From assembly GCF_004116455.1 (NCBI RefSeq), contig NZ_PDJU01000005.1, forward strand, positions 118,513-182,512: 64,000 nt of DNA. Reading direction: 5' to 3'. The stretch's first letter is position 1. Each line of letters opens with the position of its first letter. Both the position numbers and the translations under genes were made by a program. This document shows positions 16,560 to 25,722 of this stretch, in pieces. Source of the stretch: Arcobacter sp. F155 (GTDB taxonomy: Bacteria > Campylobacterota > Campylobacteria > Campylobacterales > Arcobacteraceae). The notes beneath the pieces are model-generated. The model searched no databases, was not told the origin of the DNA, and saw only the letters and a program-made list of their open reading frames with translations.

Positions 16560-18446
16560 TTATCCAAAATCAGGGATATCTTCATCCCAAATATTATTAT
16601 CAAGTTCATTATTGAGATTATTTTCAACTATTGAAGAATCCTTTTTGTTATCTTTATTTAATTCAATATTTTTGTTTTTATTTCTTTGTTTTATTCTTCT
16701 TGCTTTTTTTGTTTTTTTAATAGAATCTTCTATTTGTCTATTTAGTTCATCTCTAGCTTCAATTAAGTGGAATGTACTTGGTTTTTCTATACCCTCATCT
16801 TTAAGTGTTTTTCTTAAAATTTTATATTCCCAAAGTGGCATATCTGGCATTGATTGGTCTGCTGCATTTATTTTGTAATATTCTTTTGTTGAATCATCGT
16901 AAAACCATAAATATTTAATATTTCTGGGATCTCTTTTAAAAATAAATTGCTTTTTCTTGTTAGTTTTTTTATCCATAACATTAATTTTGGTTCTAAGTAA
17001 GTTATCATAGTAGTTAATATTATCTATGCTTACTCCATTTTTTTGAATGGTCCTTTTAAATATTGGTAAAAAATCAATTAGAATAGTTTCTGGATTTGAT
17101 GGTTTTGGTAAAAGTCCAATGGGAGCATCTCCTCCAAATAAACCTAATTCCCATCGTTCTTCAGGTGTCATTTTTGTTTGGGTATGAACTCTCTTATGAT
17201 AGACTTTAGTTATAAATGTAACCAACCATTTTTCAAGTTCATGAAAAGCCATTACTGCTTTTTCTTCAGATTTGTATTCTCCTTTTTGATGAATATTAGA
17301 AAATGTAGTACCAGGTATTTCATGAATTGCTTTCATTAAAGTTTTTATTACACTTTCAACATGCCCACCAAAGTGAGTCTTTTTTATTGGTCTAAACTCA
17401 ATATTTATTCCATATAGTAAACCTGCATTTATTATACTTTGAGAATGGAATTCAGCACCATTATCAACATGGATTGTGTCAGGTAAACCCCATACATCCC
17501 AGTTTGTATCAATATCCAAATCCAGTAATGTTTTTTCTTTTGGTAATATCATATTTGTAATACACATTGCAACAGATGTAACACTCGGTGGATTTAGTGA
17601 TAAATAGTATCCAACGATCATTCTACTGTATATATCAATTGCTACAGTTAAATAAGTTCTACCAATTACTTCTCTATCGTCATCATCTACTAAATGTAAA
17701 TCGACCTCTGTATGATCAATTTGAATAAGTTCCATTGGATAAGATTTTTCAAATTTTCCAGGAACAGGATGAAATTTAGTTCTTGCAATAGATTCACTAC
17801 CTCTCTTTTTTAATACCATATATTCTGATAGTTTATGAATCCTATTTCTAATTGTATTTTTACTAGGTAAAGGAATATTTCTTTTTGTACATTCGTCTAA
17901 TATTTTAGTTATTGTTGATTGTACAGAGGGTTTTTGTTTTGTTAAATAGTGTGAGTTAATGATTTCTTCAATAACTTCTTCTGTGTTAAAATCTAATCTT
18001 GTTTCACCTTTTTTTCTACCACATGGCTTAGGAAGCAGACCTGCTAATGTACCTGTTGTTTTATATCGTCTTAACCATCTGTATAAAGTGGTAAAATGAA
18101 CTCCTATTTTTTTTGAATGCTCTTCTATCTCCGCACGACTTATAGAATCAGTTAGCAGTGGTTGTATTGATAGGTATTTTTTTTGTAAATCAATAAATTC
18201 TTCATCTGAAATTTCATCAAAGTCTTTAAATAGTGAGTCATTATTGAGTTCATTTTCAAGAGGAGTTAAATCTTTTATAAGAAGTCTCTTTGGTTTTTTT
18301 GTTTTTACATCAATTCCTATAACTTCTGTAAAATTGATAATACTAGAAATTCTATATGTATCATTTTTATATTTTACATAAGCATTTTCTTTTAAAGTAA
18401 AAGCACTTCTATCTAGTTTTAATGACTGAATATCTTTATTATCCAT
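16560..18446 (-). CDS. tnsB: TnsB-family DDE transposase
   Basis: A 628-residue Mu/retroviral-integrase-like transposase. N-terminal helix-turn-helix domains (about 90-215; FTTLYRWLRRYKTTGTLAGL) are followed by the DDE catalytic core: first Asp in LIQIDHTEVD, second Asp in TIHVDNGAEFHS, and Glu in HFGGHVESVIKTL. A Mu C-terminal beta-barrel follows, then a basic tail rich in Lys/Asn that ends in an acidic WDEDIPDFG. It joins the 3' ends of the element to target DNA and binds the repeats at 19159-19285. It starts within the TnsA stop (TAATG), so the two subunits are coupled. All three catalytic residues are present. Confidence 0.94.
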   Translation of the reverse strand: MDNKDIQSLKLDRSAFTLKENAYVKYKNDTYRISSIINFTEVIGIDVKTKKPKRLLIKDLTPLENELNNDSLFKDFDEISDEEFIDLQKKYLSIQPLLTDSISRAEIEEHSKKIGVHFTTLYRWLRRYKTTGTLAGLLPKPCGRKKGETRLDFNTEEVIEEIINSHYLTKQKPSVQSTITKILDECTKRNIPLPSKNTIRNRIHKLSEYMVLKKRGSESIARTKFHPVPGKFEKSYPMELIQIDHTEVDLHLVDDDDREVIGRTYLTVAIDIYSRMIVGYYLSLNPPSVTSVAMCITNMILPKEKTLLDLDIDTNWDVWGLPDTIHVDNGAEFHSQSIINAGLLYGINIEFRPIKKTHFGGHVESVIKTLMKAIHEIPGTTFSNIHQKGEYKSEEKAVMAFHELEKWLVTFITKVYHKRVHTQTKMTPEERWELGLFGGDAPIGLLPKPSNPETILIDFLPIFKRTIQKNGVSIDNINYYDNLLRTKINVMDKKTNKKKQFIFKRDPRNIKYLWFYDDSTKEYYKINAADQSMPDMPLWEYKILRKTLKDEGIEKPSTFHLIEARDELNRQIEDSIKKTKKARRIKQRNKNKNIELNKDNKKDSSIVENNLNNELDNNIWDEDIPDFG

Positions 18447-19141
18447 TATAAACTCTCCTCTTCATTTAGTTCATTTAACCAAATCTGTGTTTCCATATTT
18501 ATTGGTTGATTAAAATTGCATAGAATTTTCTTATGATATAAAAGATTGTAAATGAGACTTAGCATTAATCCTTTTTGCTCTTTTGTAACACAAAAATATT
18601 CTAATACATATTCGATTGAATTATTACCTGAAACATATAAGAAAGAGAGTATTTCATCGATATCTTCATTATCGAAGTTTAATCTTTGATATCTTTTTAG
18701 AAACATTATATTTTTAAAATATTGTGTTCTTATTTTACTTTCATCATATATTTTAAATATTAAATCATTTTCTTGTGCATATTTTATAGCTTGTTTAAAT
18801 CTATATTTATATTCACAAAAATTTTTTTCAAGTTTGTCTTTTGGTTTTACTTCAATTAAAAGTGGTTTTCTTTTTAATCTCATCAAGGGAGTATTAGGTT
18901 CATTAAAGTAAACCAAAAAGTCTGGAGTATAAGGAACTGTTTTACCATTTTTATTTTTATATATAAGACTAAGTGGTTGACCTACAACCTCACTAACTGA
19001 GTCATTGAATTCTAGCATAATTAAAAAGTCTCTTTCTAAAAGAGATTCATAGGCAATGCTAGATTTTTTTCTAAAAGGGTAGTGACCTGATACACTTCCA
19101 TATGTATAGCCAATTTTTCTATTATTCATTTTTATTTTCAT
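18446..19141 (-). CDS. tnsA: TnsA endonuclease
   Basis: A 231-residue protein with the TnsA N-terminal restriction-like nuclease: Glu in AYESLLERDFLIML, Asp in PYTPDFLVYF and the EVK triad LLIEVKPKDK. A helical C-terminal domain (about 160-231) contacts TnsB/TnsC. TnsA cuts the 5' ends of the transposon, allowing cut-and-paste rather than replicative transposition. First gene of the leftward tns operon, 18 bases from the nearest end repeat, as expected for the right end of a Tn7-like element. The active-site residues are intact. Confidence 0.92.
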   Translation of the reverse strand: MKIKMNNRKIGYTYGSVSGHYPFRKKSSIAYESLLERDFLIMLEFNDSVSEVVGQPLSLIYKNKNGKTVPYTPDFLVYFNEPNTPLMRLKRKPLLIEVKPKDKLEKNFCEYKYRFKQAIKYAQENDLIFKIYDESKIRTQYFKNIMFLKRYQRLNFDNEDIDEILSFLYVSGNNSIEYVLEYFCVTKEQKGLMLSLIYNLLYHKKILCNFNQPINMETQIWLNELNEEESL

Positions 19142-19158
19142 ATATTTAATCCTAGCAA

Positions 19159-19294
19159 TGTTGTAGCATAGTTAACTGTAATAATGTGAAATTATTTAAA
19201 CATCTTTTATTATTTGTATCATCAATTAATAAATAAATCATTTATATCATCCTTTATTATTTATAAATTGTAGCAAAGTTTACTGGAAATGTCA
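19159..19294. repeat. Tn7-like right end with TnsB-type binding repeats
   Basis: TTGTAGCATAGTTAACTG (19159-19176) and TTGTAGCAAAGTTTACTG (19268-19285) differ at two positions. A weaker copy starts TTGTATCAT at 19214, so the three copies are spaced 55 and 54 bases apart; a still weaker TTATATCAT starts at 19242. The outermost copy lies nine bases from the proposed terminus (...GGAAATGTCA, last base 19294). Several same-orientation TnsB sites near the terminus are typical of Tn7-like ends. The TSD GCAGA would follow at 19295-19299. Terminus and duplication are inferred from the comM reading frame. Confidence 0.65.
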
Positions 19295-19698
19295 GCAGAT
19301 GTAATGAGTTAGAGATAAAAAGATATAAGAATAGACTAAGTGAACCTTTCTTAGATAGAATAGATTTATATGTAATTATGAATGAAACAAATATAAATGA
19401 TAAACCAAGTGTTGATTCAAAAAGTTTACACGAAAAAGTAATAGAAGCTTTTAAAATGCAAATCTTAAGAGGGCAAAATGAGTTAAATGGAAAACTTAAC
19501 GATAAACAGGTAAATAAGTTTTGTACTTTAGATGAAGAATCAACTGCAATTTTACATAGAGCAACAAATAGTTTTAATCTATCATTTAGAAGTATAAATA
19601 AAGTTTTAAAAGTAGCAAGAACTATTGCAGACTTGGAGAGTTCAGTAAATATAAAAAAACATCATATTTTAGAAAGCTTAAATTATAGAAGAAGATAG
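19295..19698 (+). pseudogene. comM: 3' fragment of comM/yifB interrupted by the Tn7-like element
   Basis: The frame running into 19698 encodes CNELEIKRYKNRLSEPFLDRIDLYV from 19300, then a C-terminal Mg-chelatase-like domain ending STAILHRATNSFNL, ARTIADLESS and LNYRRR. This is the last quarter of ComM (YifB), the hexameric branch-migration helicase used in natural transformation. The Walker A and B part is missing from the window. The join falls at the CxCNEL zinc-motif region: with the element removed, GCAGATGT would read as Cys-Arg-Cys if preceded by T, which fits the family. An internal ATG at 19378 could give a 106-residue product, but it would lack the ATPase core. Confidence 0.85.
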
Positions 19699-19756
19699 GT
19701 TGAAAATATAAAAATTTATGCTACAATTTATATAAATAATATTTATGAGATTAATT

Positions 19757-20902
19757 ATGAAAAAAAAATCTATTTTATTAATATTTATTATTACTTTAAA
19801 TTTATATTCAAATGAGCTTAAAATTGGTATGTCAGGAGATTTTTCAGGTTCTATATCATACTTAGGTAATAATATGAAGATGGGCATAGAATCTTACTTT
19901 AATAAGATAAATAAGAGTTCTTCAAGTAAATATAAATTAATTAGCTATGATGATAAATATAACCCTGTTTTAGCTAGTCAAAATGTAAAAAAACTAATTC
20001 ATAAAGACAAGGTTCTTACCTTACTTGGAAATACAGGTACACCAACTGCAACTGTTACTCTTCCTATTATAAATAAAAATAAAATCCCATTAATTGGTCC
20101 TTATTCTGGAGGAAAGATATTAAGAGATCCTCAAACAAATACTTTTAGTTTTAATTATAGAGTTGGTTATTACAATGAGGTTAGCCAAATTGTAACTAAT
20201 CTTTTTAATAAAGGTATAACGCCAGATGAACTTGCAGTATTTACTCAAAATGACACTTACGGTGATAGTGGATATTTAGGTGTTTTAGAAGCATTTAGAA
20301 GTAGAAATATAAGTATAAATAATATAATTCATGAACGATATACCAAAGGAACTGAAAATATTGAATATGGTTTAAGTAAACTACTTGACTATAACAAAAA
20401 CTTTAAAGCTTTTATTGTTGTAGGTGTAAATAAAGCAACTACAAAATTTATAAAATATGCAAAAGAAGATTTTCCTAATGCAAAGTTTTTTTTAATCTCA
20501 GCAATGAATATTTCAACTATTTTAAATAGTTTAGAAGAGTATGAAGATGATGTTTACTCAACTCAAGTTGTTCCTTTATTAAGTGAAAAACTACCTATTG
20601 TAAAAGAGTATAAAGAGGATTTTAAAAAACTTTATCCAAATGAAAAAACAAATCTAATATCTTTTGAAGGCTATATTGTTGCAAAACTTTTTCATGAAGT
20701 GATAAAAGAGTTAAAACCTGAAGAAATAAATAGAAATAATATAAGAAAACAGTTATTAAAAGTTGAAAATATTGATATTGGCTTAGGTTTTAAATCAAGT
20801 TTCAATAATGAAAAACATCAATATAGTAATAGAGTTTGGCTAACTAGAGTAAAAAATGGTGAGCTTCAAAATGTATCATGGAAAGAGATAGAAGTAAAAT
20901 AG
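19757..20902 (+). CDS. Periplasmic branched-chain amino acid-type (LivK-like) binding protein
   Basis: A protein of about 381 residues with a signal peptide (KKKSILLIFIITLNLYS) and a type I periplasmic binding fold of the Peripla_BP_6 family: LKIGMSGDFSGSISYLG at the mature N-terminus, then LLGNTGTPTATVTLP and IPLIGPYSGGKILR. These proteins bind amino acids, amides or urea-like ligands. An ATG 12 bases upstream (19745) is also possible; neither has a strong ribosome site. No ABC permease or ATPase follows. Nine bases later comes an HD-GYP protein, so this binding protein is more likely a periplasmic signal receptor for c-di-GMP control than a transporter subunit. That partnership is inferred. 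Confidence 0.8.
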   Translation: MKKKSILLIFIITLNLYSNELKIGMSGDFSGSISYLGNNMKMGIESYFNKINKSSSSKYKLISYDDKYNPVLASQNVKKLIHKDKVLTLLGNTGTPTATVTLPIINKNKIPLIGPYSGGKILRDPQTNTFSFNYRVGYYNEVSQIVTNLFNKGITPDELAVFTQNDTYGDSGYLGVLEAFRSRNISINNIIHERYTKGTENIEYGLSKLLDYNKNFKAFIVVGVNKATTKFIKYAKEDFPNAKFFLISAMNISTILNSLEEYEDDVYSTQVVPLLSEKLPIVKEYKEDFKKLYPNEKTNLISFEGYIVAKLFHEVIKELKPEEINRNNIRKQLLKVENIDIGLGFKSSFNNEKHQYSNRVWLTRVKNGELQNVSWKEIEVK

Positions 20903-20911
20903 GGCATAGTT

Positions 20912-22789
20912 ATGATAAAGATTTTCCAAAAACTAACTAAAAATCTATCTATAAAGAATATTGTTTTACTTGGGGTTATTATAATGGCTCTTATAATATC
21001 AGCCTTTGCAGTAACAATGACTTATCTGTCTTCAACAATTAAATATGACCAAGAGACTTTAAAACATATACTTGATTTAGAGAAACAAAATCAAGATGTA
21101 TTAACAATAATAAGAAAAATAAACTATCTAGAAAATAAAATTATCATTAGTAAGAATTTAACTGAAATTGAGATGTTAGAGAATAAATTAATTGATAAAG
21201 ATAGTGTTAGTCTAATCCATAAAGAAGGGGAAGAGTTATTAAGTTATAATAAAAAACTTGATGAAGTTTCAGATGATTTACTTAATTTAATCATATCCGA
21301 ACAAGATGTGTTTTCTAAAAAGTATGTAGTATTATTTTATAAAGAGGAGTTAAAAAGTTATATAAAAAGAGTTGATAAATCAATTCGAACTATTATAAAT
21401 GAAACTGAAGGTCTTTATGGAAAAGCAGCACTTTTTAGTAAAAGATATACTAGAAAAAATAAAGAGAATATCGATTTAGATTTTTTATATAAATTTGGAA
21501 GAGTGATGAGTATAAGTAAGGACTTAGATAGTTCTGCAAATATATTCTTTGGTTTAATCTCTAATATCTACTCAACAAATGATATAAATGTAATTCGTTC
21601 AATAAAATTAAATAGTTTAGCACAAATAACAAGTCTCTTTGAGAATAGTCTAATCAAAGTATTTGAGTATAAAGATTTTGATAAAAGGTTTGAAGATAAT
21701 ATTTATAATATAAATAAAGAGTTTTATAGAATAAAAGATTTATTAACTCTTTTTATCTCAGCAAAAGAACAAATGCTTAGAGAAGAAGAGAAGTTATCTA
21801 GTTTATTGATGGAACGCTCAACAACAAATACTGAGTTGGTAGAAAAAATAAAAAATTTAAATCAAATTTCAGAGAAGATAGAGGAAAATATTTTATCTCA
21901 CTCTGATTTTATATCAAAAACTACAACTAGTGTGATTATTGTAGTAGGTGTTATCTCTTTATTCTTAATTTTCTTAGCTGCAAGTACTTTGATTTATAGA
22001 ATAAACTTTCCCCTTGATTTTATCATTAATTATATAGAAAAAATAAGAAATAATAAAAAAGGCCTCTCTTCGAAACTTCCTATTGTAATTGATGATGAGT
22101 TTGGAAAACTTTCTAAATCATTTAATTCAATGACTAATACTATTAGTAAAAATATAAAAGAGATACAAAATCTTAATAAAGAGATAGAAGACACTCAAAA
22201 AGAAGTTATTCTTACTATGGGTGCAATAGGTGAAACAAGGTCAAAAGAGACTGGAAATCATGTAAAAAGAGTTGCAGAGTACTCAAAGATTCTTGCTATT
22301 AAATACGGTTTAGATGAGAATGAAGCTAATCTTTTAAAAGAGGCTAGTCCTATGCATGATATTGGAAAGGTTGGTATACCAGATAGAGTATTAAAAAAAC
22401 CTGCAAAATTAAATGATGAAGAGTGGGAGATAATGAAAGGACATGCTCAACTTGGATATGAGATGTTAAAACACTCAAATAGAAAGATTTTAAAAGCAGC
22501 AGCAATTGTAGCTAAAGAACATCACGAAAAATGGGATGGAAGTGGATATCCAAATGGTTTAATAGGTGAAGAGATCCATATTTATGGAAGAATCACTGCT
22601 GTTGCTGATGTATTTGATGCTTTAGGAAGTGATAGATGTTATAAAAAAGCTTGGCCCTTAGAAGAGATTTTAGACCTATTTAAAAAAGAAAGAGGAAAAC
22701 ACTTTGACCCTAAATTAGTTGATTTACTTTTTGAAAATATAGATGAAGTAGTATATATTAGAGACAAATATAAAGATATCTTTGATTAA
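20912..22789 (+). CDS. Membrane HD-GYP cyclic-di-GMP phosphodiesterase
   Basis: A 625-residue protein: transmembrane segment at about 17-38, a long periplasmic helical domain to about 340, a second transmembrane segment (VIIVVGVISLFLIFLAAS), a HAMP linker and a short coiled coil. A C-terminal HD-GYP domain carries ETGNHVKRV, the metal site MHDIGKVGIPD, the GHAQLGYEM and KEHHEKWDGSGYP motifs, and AVADVFDAL. HD-GYP enzymes hydrolyse c-di-GMP. All metal-binding residues and the GYP triplet are present, so activity is expected. It forms a two-gene unit with the preceding periplasmic binding protein, which would present its ligand to the long sensor domain. Confidence 0.9.
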   Translation: MIKIFQKLTKNLSIKNIVLLGVIIMALIISAFAVTMTYLSSTIKYDQETLKHILDLEKQNQDVLTIIRKINYLENKIIISKNLTEIEMLENKLIDKDSVSLIHKEGEELLSYNKKLDEVSDDLLNLIISEQDVFSKKYVVLFYKEELKSYIKRVDKSIRTIINETEGLYGKAALFSKRYTRKNKENIDLDFLYKFGRVMSISKDLDSSANIFFGLISNIYSTNDINVIRSIKLNSLAQITSLFENSLIKVFEYKDFDKRFEDNIYNINKEFYRIKDLLTLFISAKEQMLREEEKLSSLLMERSTTNTELVEKIKNLNQISEKIEENILSHSDFISKTTTSVIIVVGVISLFLIFLAASTLIYRINFPLDFIINYIEKIRNNKKGLSSKLPIVIDDEFGKLSKSFNSMTNTISKNIKEIQNLNKEIEDTQKEVILTMGAIGETRSKETGNHVKRVAEYSKILAIKYGLDENEANLLKEASPMHDIGKVGIPDRVLKKPAKLNDEEWEIMKGHAQLGYEMLKHSNRKILKAAAIVAKEHHEKWDGSGYPNGLIGEEIHIYGRITAVADVFDALGSDRCYKKAWPLEEILDLFKKERGKHFDPKLVDLLFENIDEVVYIRDKYKDIFD

Positions 22790-22894
22790 ATAGCTTTACC
22801 TTTCAAAAATTCCATATTAACTCCTCACACACTGCATATTGAGTCCATATTAAACCTTTATAATACTACATATCAAAACAAAAAGGATTTAATT

Positions 22895-23113
22895 ATGAAA
22901 AAACTTGTAACTTCAATTTTAGGAGCTACTTTACTAGCTGGTTCAGTTTTTGCAGCGGGAAATCAAGGAATGTCAGATATGAGTCATTCAAAAATGAATA
23001 AAGACCATGTTCAAAAATGTGAAGCTTTTATGCAAAAATATCAAGTAAGTCAAAGTAGTTGGACTCCTCCTACAAATATACTTACAGACTTATATCAAGC
23101 ATCTGAAAACTAG
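22895..23113 (+). CDS. Small exported protein
   Basis: A 72-residue protein with a good ribosome site (AAAAAGGA before ATG 22895) and a clear signal peptide (VTSILGATLLAGSVFA, cleavage at about 21). The mature part of about 50 residues is polar, with Met/His/Asp-rich GMSDMSHSKMNKDH, which could bind a metal, and one Cys. I recognise no family. It stands alone, with a strong terminator at 23145-23178, so it is a real monocistronic gene. Confidence 0.65.
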   Translation: MKKLVTSILGATLLAGSVFAAGNQGMSDMSHSKMNKDHVQKCEAFMQKYQVSQSSWTPPTNILTDLYQASEN

Positions 23114-23144
23114 TCTTTTATTATCTAGTCTCCTTTCTCCTTTA

Positions 23145-23178
23145 AACCTTCAAGATATTTTTCTTGAAGGTTTTTTTT
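23145..23178 (+). terminator. Rho-independent terminator
   Basis: A perfect 10-base stem AACCTTCAAG / CTTGAAGGTT with an 8-base loop, followed by a run of T. It ends the transcript of the small exported protein. The reverse strand has A-rich flanks and could serve the convergent response regulator, whose stop codon is at 23181. Confidence 0.85.
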
Positions 23179-23180
23179 GA

Positions 23181-23846
23181 TTAAAAATTATCATTTAGTT
23201 TATAGCCTATTCCTTTTATAGTAGTAATACACTCTTTTCCTAACATTTTTCGTAAATTTTTAATATAAGTTCTAATAGTTGCTGCTGTTGGTATTTCATC
23301 ATAAACCCAGTTATTTAATGAAATTTCTTCAATTGATACAATTTTGTTTTTATTTTTTATAAAAAATTCTAAAATTTTTGATTCAATCTTTGGAAGAGTG
23401 TATGTTTTTTCATTAACTTTAAGTAGTTTAGAATCATAGTTATACTCAATATCTTTATTTATTTTTATAGTTCCCATTGAATCAATATTTCTTAGTCTTT
23501 TTATATTGTTTAGACGTGCTTTTAATTCACTTAGTTGAAATGGTTTTTTTAAATAATCATCTGCTCCTGCATCAAATCCAATTTCAACATCTCGTGCAGT
23601 ATGTAATGATGTTATAAAAATAGTAGGAATATCAATTTTATTTTGTTTTAGTATTTTTAATAAATCCAATCCTGTCAAAGAAGGAACATTTACATCTAAA
23701 ATAAGAAACTGAAAAGACTCTTCATAAATACGTTCTAAAGCTTCCTGTCCATCATATGTAGTAACAACATTGTATTTTAGAGAAATCAAATACTCTTCTA
23801 TTATCTCATTTAGTAGAATATCATCTTCAAGTAAAAGTATTTTCAT
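23181..23846 (-). CDS. OmpR/PhoB-family response regulator
   Basis: A 221-residue two-domain regulator. The receiver domain (1-115) has acidic EDD at 7-9, phospho-acceptor Asp51 in FLILDVNVPS, the conserved Thr/Ser of FITSLH, and Lys of DYLKKPF. The DNA-binding winged helix (about 125-220) has the TIRTYIKNLRKMLG recognition helix and ends TIKGIGYKLN. No histidine kinase is adjacent, so it is an orphan here; a kinase elsewhere must pair with it. It is convergent with the small exported protein and divergent from era. Confidence 0.9.
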   Translation of the reverse strand: MKILLLEDDILLNEIIEEYLISLKYNVVTTYDGQEALERIYEESFQFLILDVNVPSLTGLDLLKILKQNKIDIPTIFITSLHTARDVEIGFDAGADDYLKKPFQLSELKARLNNIKRLRNIDSMGTIKINKDIEYNYDSKLLKVNEKTYTLPKIESKILEFFIKNKNKIVSIEEISLNNWVYDEIPTAATIRTYIKNLRKMLGKECITTIKGIGYKLNDNF

Positions 23847-23943
23847 TTTAGTTTTGGTCCTTTAATTTATTGAGAAATCATATGAAATTTATGAGGATTG
23901 AGTGTGGATATGTTATAATCCCAAAAAAACAGTAAGGATTTAT

Positions 23944-24828
23944 ATGACTAAATGTGGTTATGTATCTGTAGTTGGTAGACCAAATGCAGGAAAAAGTTCA
24001 CTTTTAAACTGGCTTGTAGGTGAAAAAATTGCAATGGTTTCACACAAAGCTAATGCAACAAGAAAAAGATCAAATATAATCGTAATGCACGAAGATGACC
24101 AAATTGTATTTGTTGATACTCCAGGTATCCACGAAACAGAAAAACTTTTAAACCAATTCATGTTAGATGAAGCATTAAAAGCAATTGGTGATTGTGATTT
24201 AATTCTATTTTTAGCTCCAGTTACAGATAAACTTACTCACTACGAAAACTTTTTAGAGAAAAATAAAAAGAACACAAAGCATATTTTACTTTTAACAAAA
24301 ATTGATAATGTTTCAAATAATGAAGTATTAGAAAAGATGAAAGAGTACGAACAATATGCTGATAAATATGAAGCAGTAATTCCAGTTTCAATTAAAAAGC
24401 AAACAAGACATGAAGATATTTTAGATGTTGTTACAAAACATTTACCAGAACATCCTTACCTTTTTGACCCAGAAATTATGACAACTGAACACTTAAGAGA
24501 TATCTTTAAAGAGTTTATTCGAGAATCAATTTTTGATAATATCTCAGATGAAATCCCTTATGAAACAGATGTTATTGTAAATAGAGTTGAAGAGAAAAAA
24601 GATATTGATGTAGTAAAAGCTACGATTATTGTTCAAAAATCAACTCAAAAGGGAATGATTATTGGTAAAGGCGCAAGTGCTATTAAAAGAATAGGTAAAG
24701 ATGCAAGAATCAAAATCGAAAAACTTACTGGAAGAAAGTGTTATTTAGAGCTATTTGTTTCTATTAGAAAAGGATGGACTAAAGACAAAAAAGGTCTTAA
24801 AGAGTTAGGGTACGACGTAACTTTTTAA
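23944..24828 (+). CDS. era: GTPase Era
   Basis: A protein of 294 residues from ATG 23944 (AGTAAGGA ribosome site); the open frame further upstream to 23902 is not conserved. The G domain has G1 GRPNAGKSS, G3 DTPG in VFVDTPGIHE, and G4 TKID. A C-terminal KH domain carries the GKGASAIKRIG loop and ends KELGYDVTF. Era binds 16S rRNA and is needed for small-subunit maturation. Its length is normal for the family. This core gene marks the chromosomal backbone between the two islands. Confidence 0.95.
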   Translation: MTKCGYVSVVGRPNAGKSSLLNWLVGEKIAMVSHKANATRKRSNIIVMHEDDQIVFVDTPGIHETEKLLNQFMLDEALKAIGDCDLILFLAPVTDKLTHYENFLEKNKKNTKHILLLTKIDNVSNNEVLEKMKEYEQYADKYEAVIPVSIKKQTRHEDILDVVTKHLPEHPYLFDPEIMTTEHLRDIFKEFIRESIFDNISDEIPYETDVIVNRVEEKKDIDVVKATIIVQKSTQKGMIIGKGASAIKRIGKDARIKIEKLTGRKCYLELFVSIRKGWTKDKKGLKELGYDVTF

Positions 24829-24915
24829 ATAAATAACTAAAAAAAATATTAAATTAAACTTTATTAAATCTTTTAAATAATAAAATAAATTATATTTTAT
24901 TATGAAAGGTTTAAT

Positions 24916-25722
24916 ATGGAAACTTATGAAATAAAATCTACTGAAGAAATATCTGATGTACATTTAAAAAGTTTTCTCCTTACTAACCTTGAAAAAGAGG
25001 ATTTTCTCTTATCTCCTAACTCATATATTTTTGCTTCTTATTTAGAAGAGTTAAATAAATACCAATTAATAGTTTTTGAAAAAAGCAATAGCTTAGCTCC
25101 TGAAATATTTTTACATAAAGCAATTTACGAAAATGAACTTCTTATTACCCAAAAGTTTTTCTGTCTTTATAAAGAAAAAAAAGTATATTTTTATCAAGAG
25201 TTAAAAGAAAAACTAGATAAAGAAAGAATTAAAGAGTTTATAAAAAGTAGTTTTGACTTAGATAGTTTATCTATTGTAGATAAAATAAATGAAGACAAAA
25301 AAAAAGAGAAGAACTATAGATTTATAAAGTATAAAAAAAGCTATCTATTTAAACTTTTGATACTCTATTTTCTAATTTTATTTATTGCTTTACTTTGGTA
25401 TTTTTCTTTAGATAAAAAAAGTGAAAAAGATGTCTCTATATCAAGTTTGAAAAAGAAGATAGAAAGCCAAAAAAAAGATAATACCTACTCTTTTGTATCC
25501 TCTAAAATAATAAATTTATATTATCAAGCAAAACAAAAAGAGATAAACTTACATCTAATCCAACAAAATGACAACTCTTTTTTGATTGAATTATCTTCAT
25601 TAAATAAAAATAGTATCTATGAGTTTTTTGATAATTATAAAACTTCTATAAACAGCTTTAAATATGATGAATTAATAGGAGGGTATATAGTAAATGCAAA
25701 TATTGAATTTATTAGAAAATAG
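24916..25722 (+). CDS. Inner-membrane protein of a type II secretion/transformation-like assembly cluster
   Basis: A 268-residue protein: a cytoplasmic N-terminal domain (about 1-140), one transmembrane helix (LLILYFLILFIALLWYF, about 146-166), and a short coiled coil with a periplasmic C-terminal domain. This layout resembles GspL/PilM-N-type assembly-platform proteins, although sequence similarity is not evident. It overlaps the next gene by 29 bases, and that gene overlaps the GspE-like ATPase. In Campylobacter the cts transformation genes have a comparable order (small membrane proteins, then ctsE, ctsF). Membership in the platform is inferred from context. Confidence 0.65.
   Translation: METYEIKSTEEISDVHLKSFLLTNLEKEDFLLSPNSYIFASYLEELNKYQLIVFEKSNSLAPEIFLHKAIYENELLITQKFFCLYKEKKVYFYQELKEKLDKERIKEFIKSSFDLDSLSIVDKINEDKKKEKNYRFIKYKKSYLFKLLILYFLILFIALLWYFSLDKKSEKDVSISSLKKKIESQKKDNTYSFVSSKIINLYYQAKQKEINLHLIQQNDNSFLIELSSLNKNSIYEFFDNYKTSINSFKYDELIGGYIVNANIEFIRK

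Larger units (their letters stand above)
1..19294. mobile_element. Tn7-like transposon (right-hand part), inserted in comM, carrying defence-like cargo
   Basis: The core genes tnsA, tnsB, tnsC and tniQ are all present and run leftward from the right end, as in Tn7, where tnsA lies closest to the right end. Repeats resembling TnsB-binding sites lie at 19159-19285, and the reading frame of comM resumes right after them. The proposed terminus is A19294, giving an inward-reading end TGACATTTCC. The following GCAGA would be the 5-bp target duplication. No comM 5' part and no matching left end is seen, so the left end is inferred to lie before base 1. All genes from 1 to 13854 would be cargo. The exact terminus and the left extent are inference; the insertion in comM is directly supported by the reading frame. 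Confidence 0.82.
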
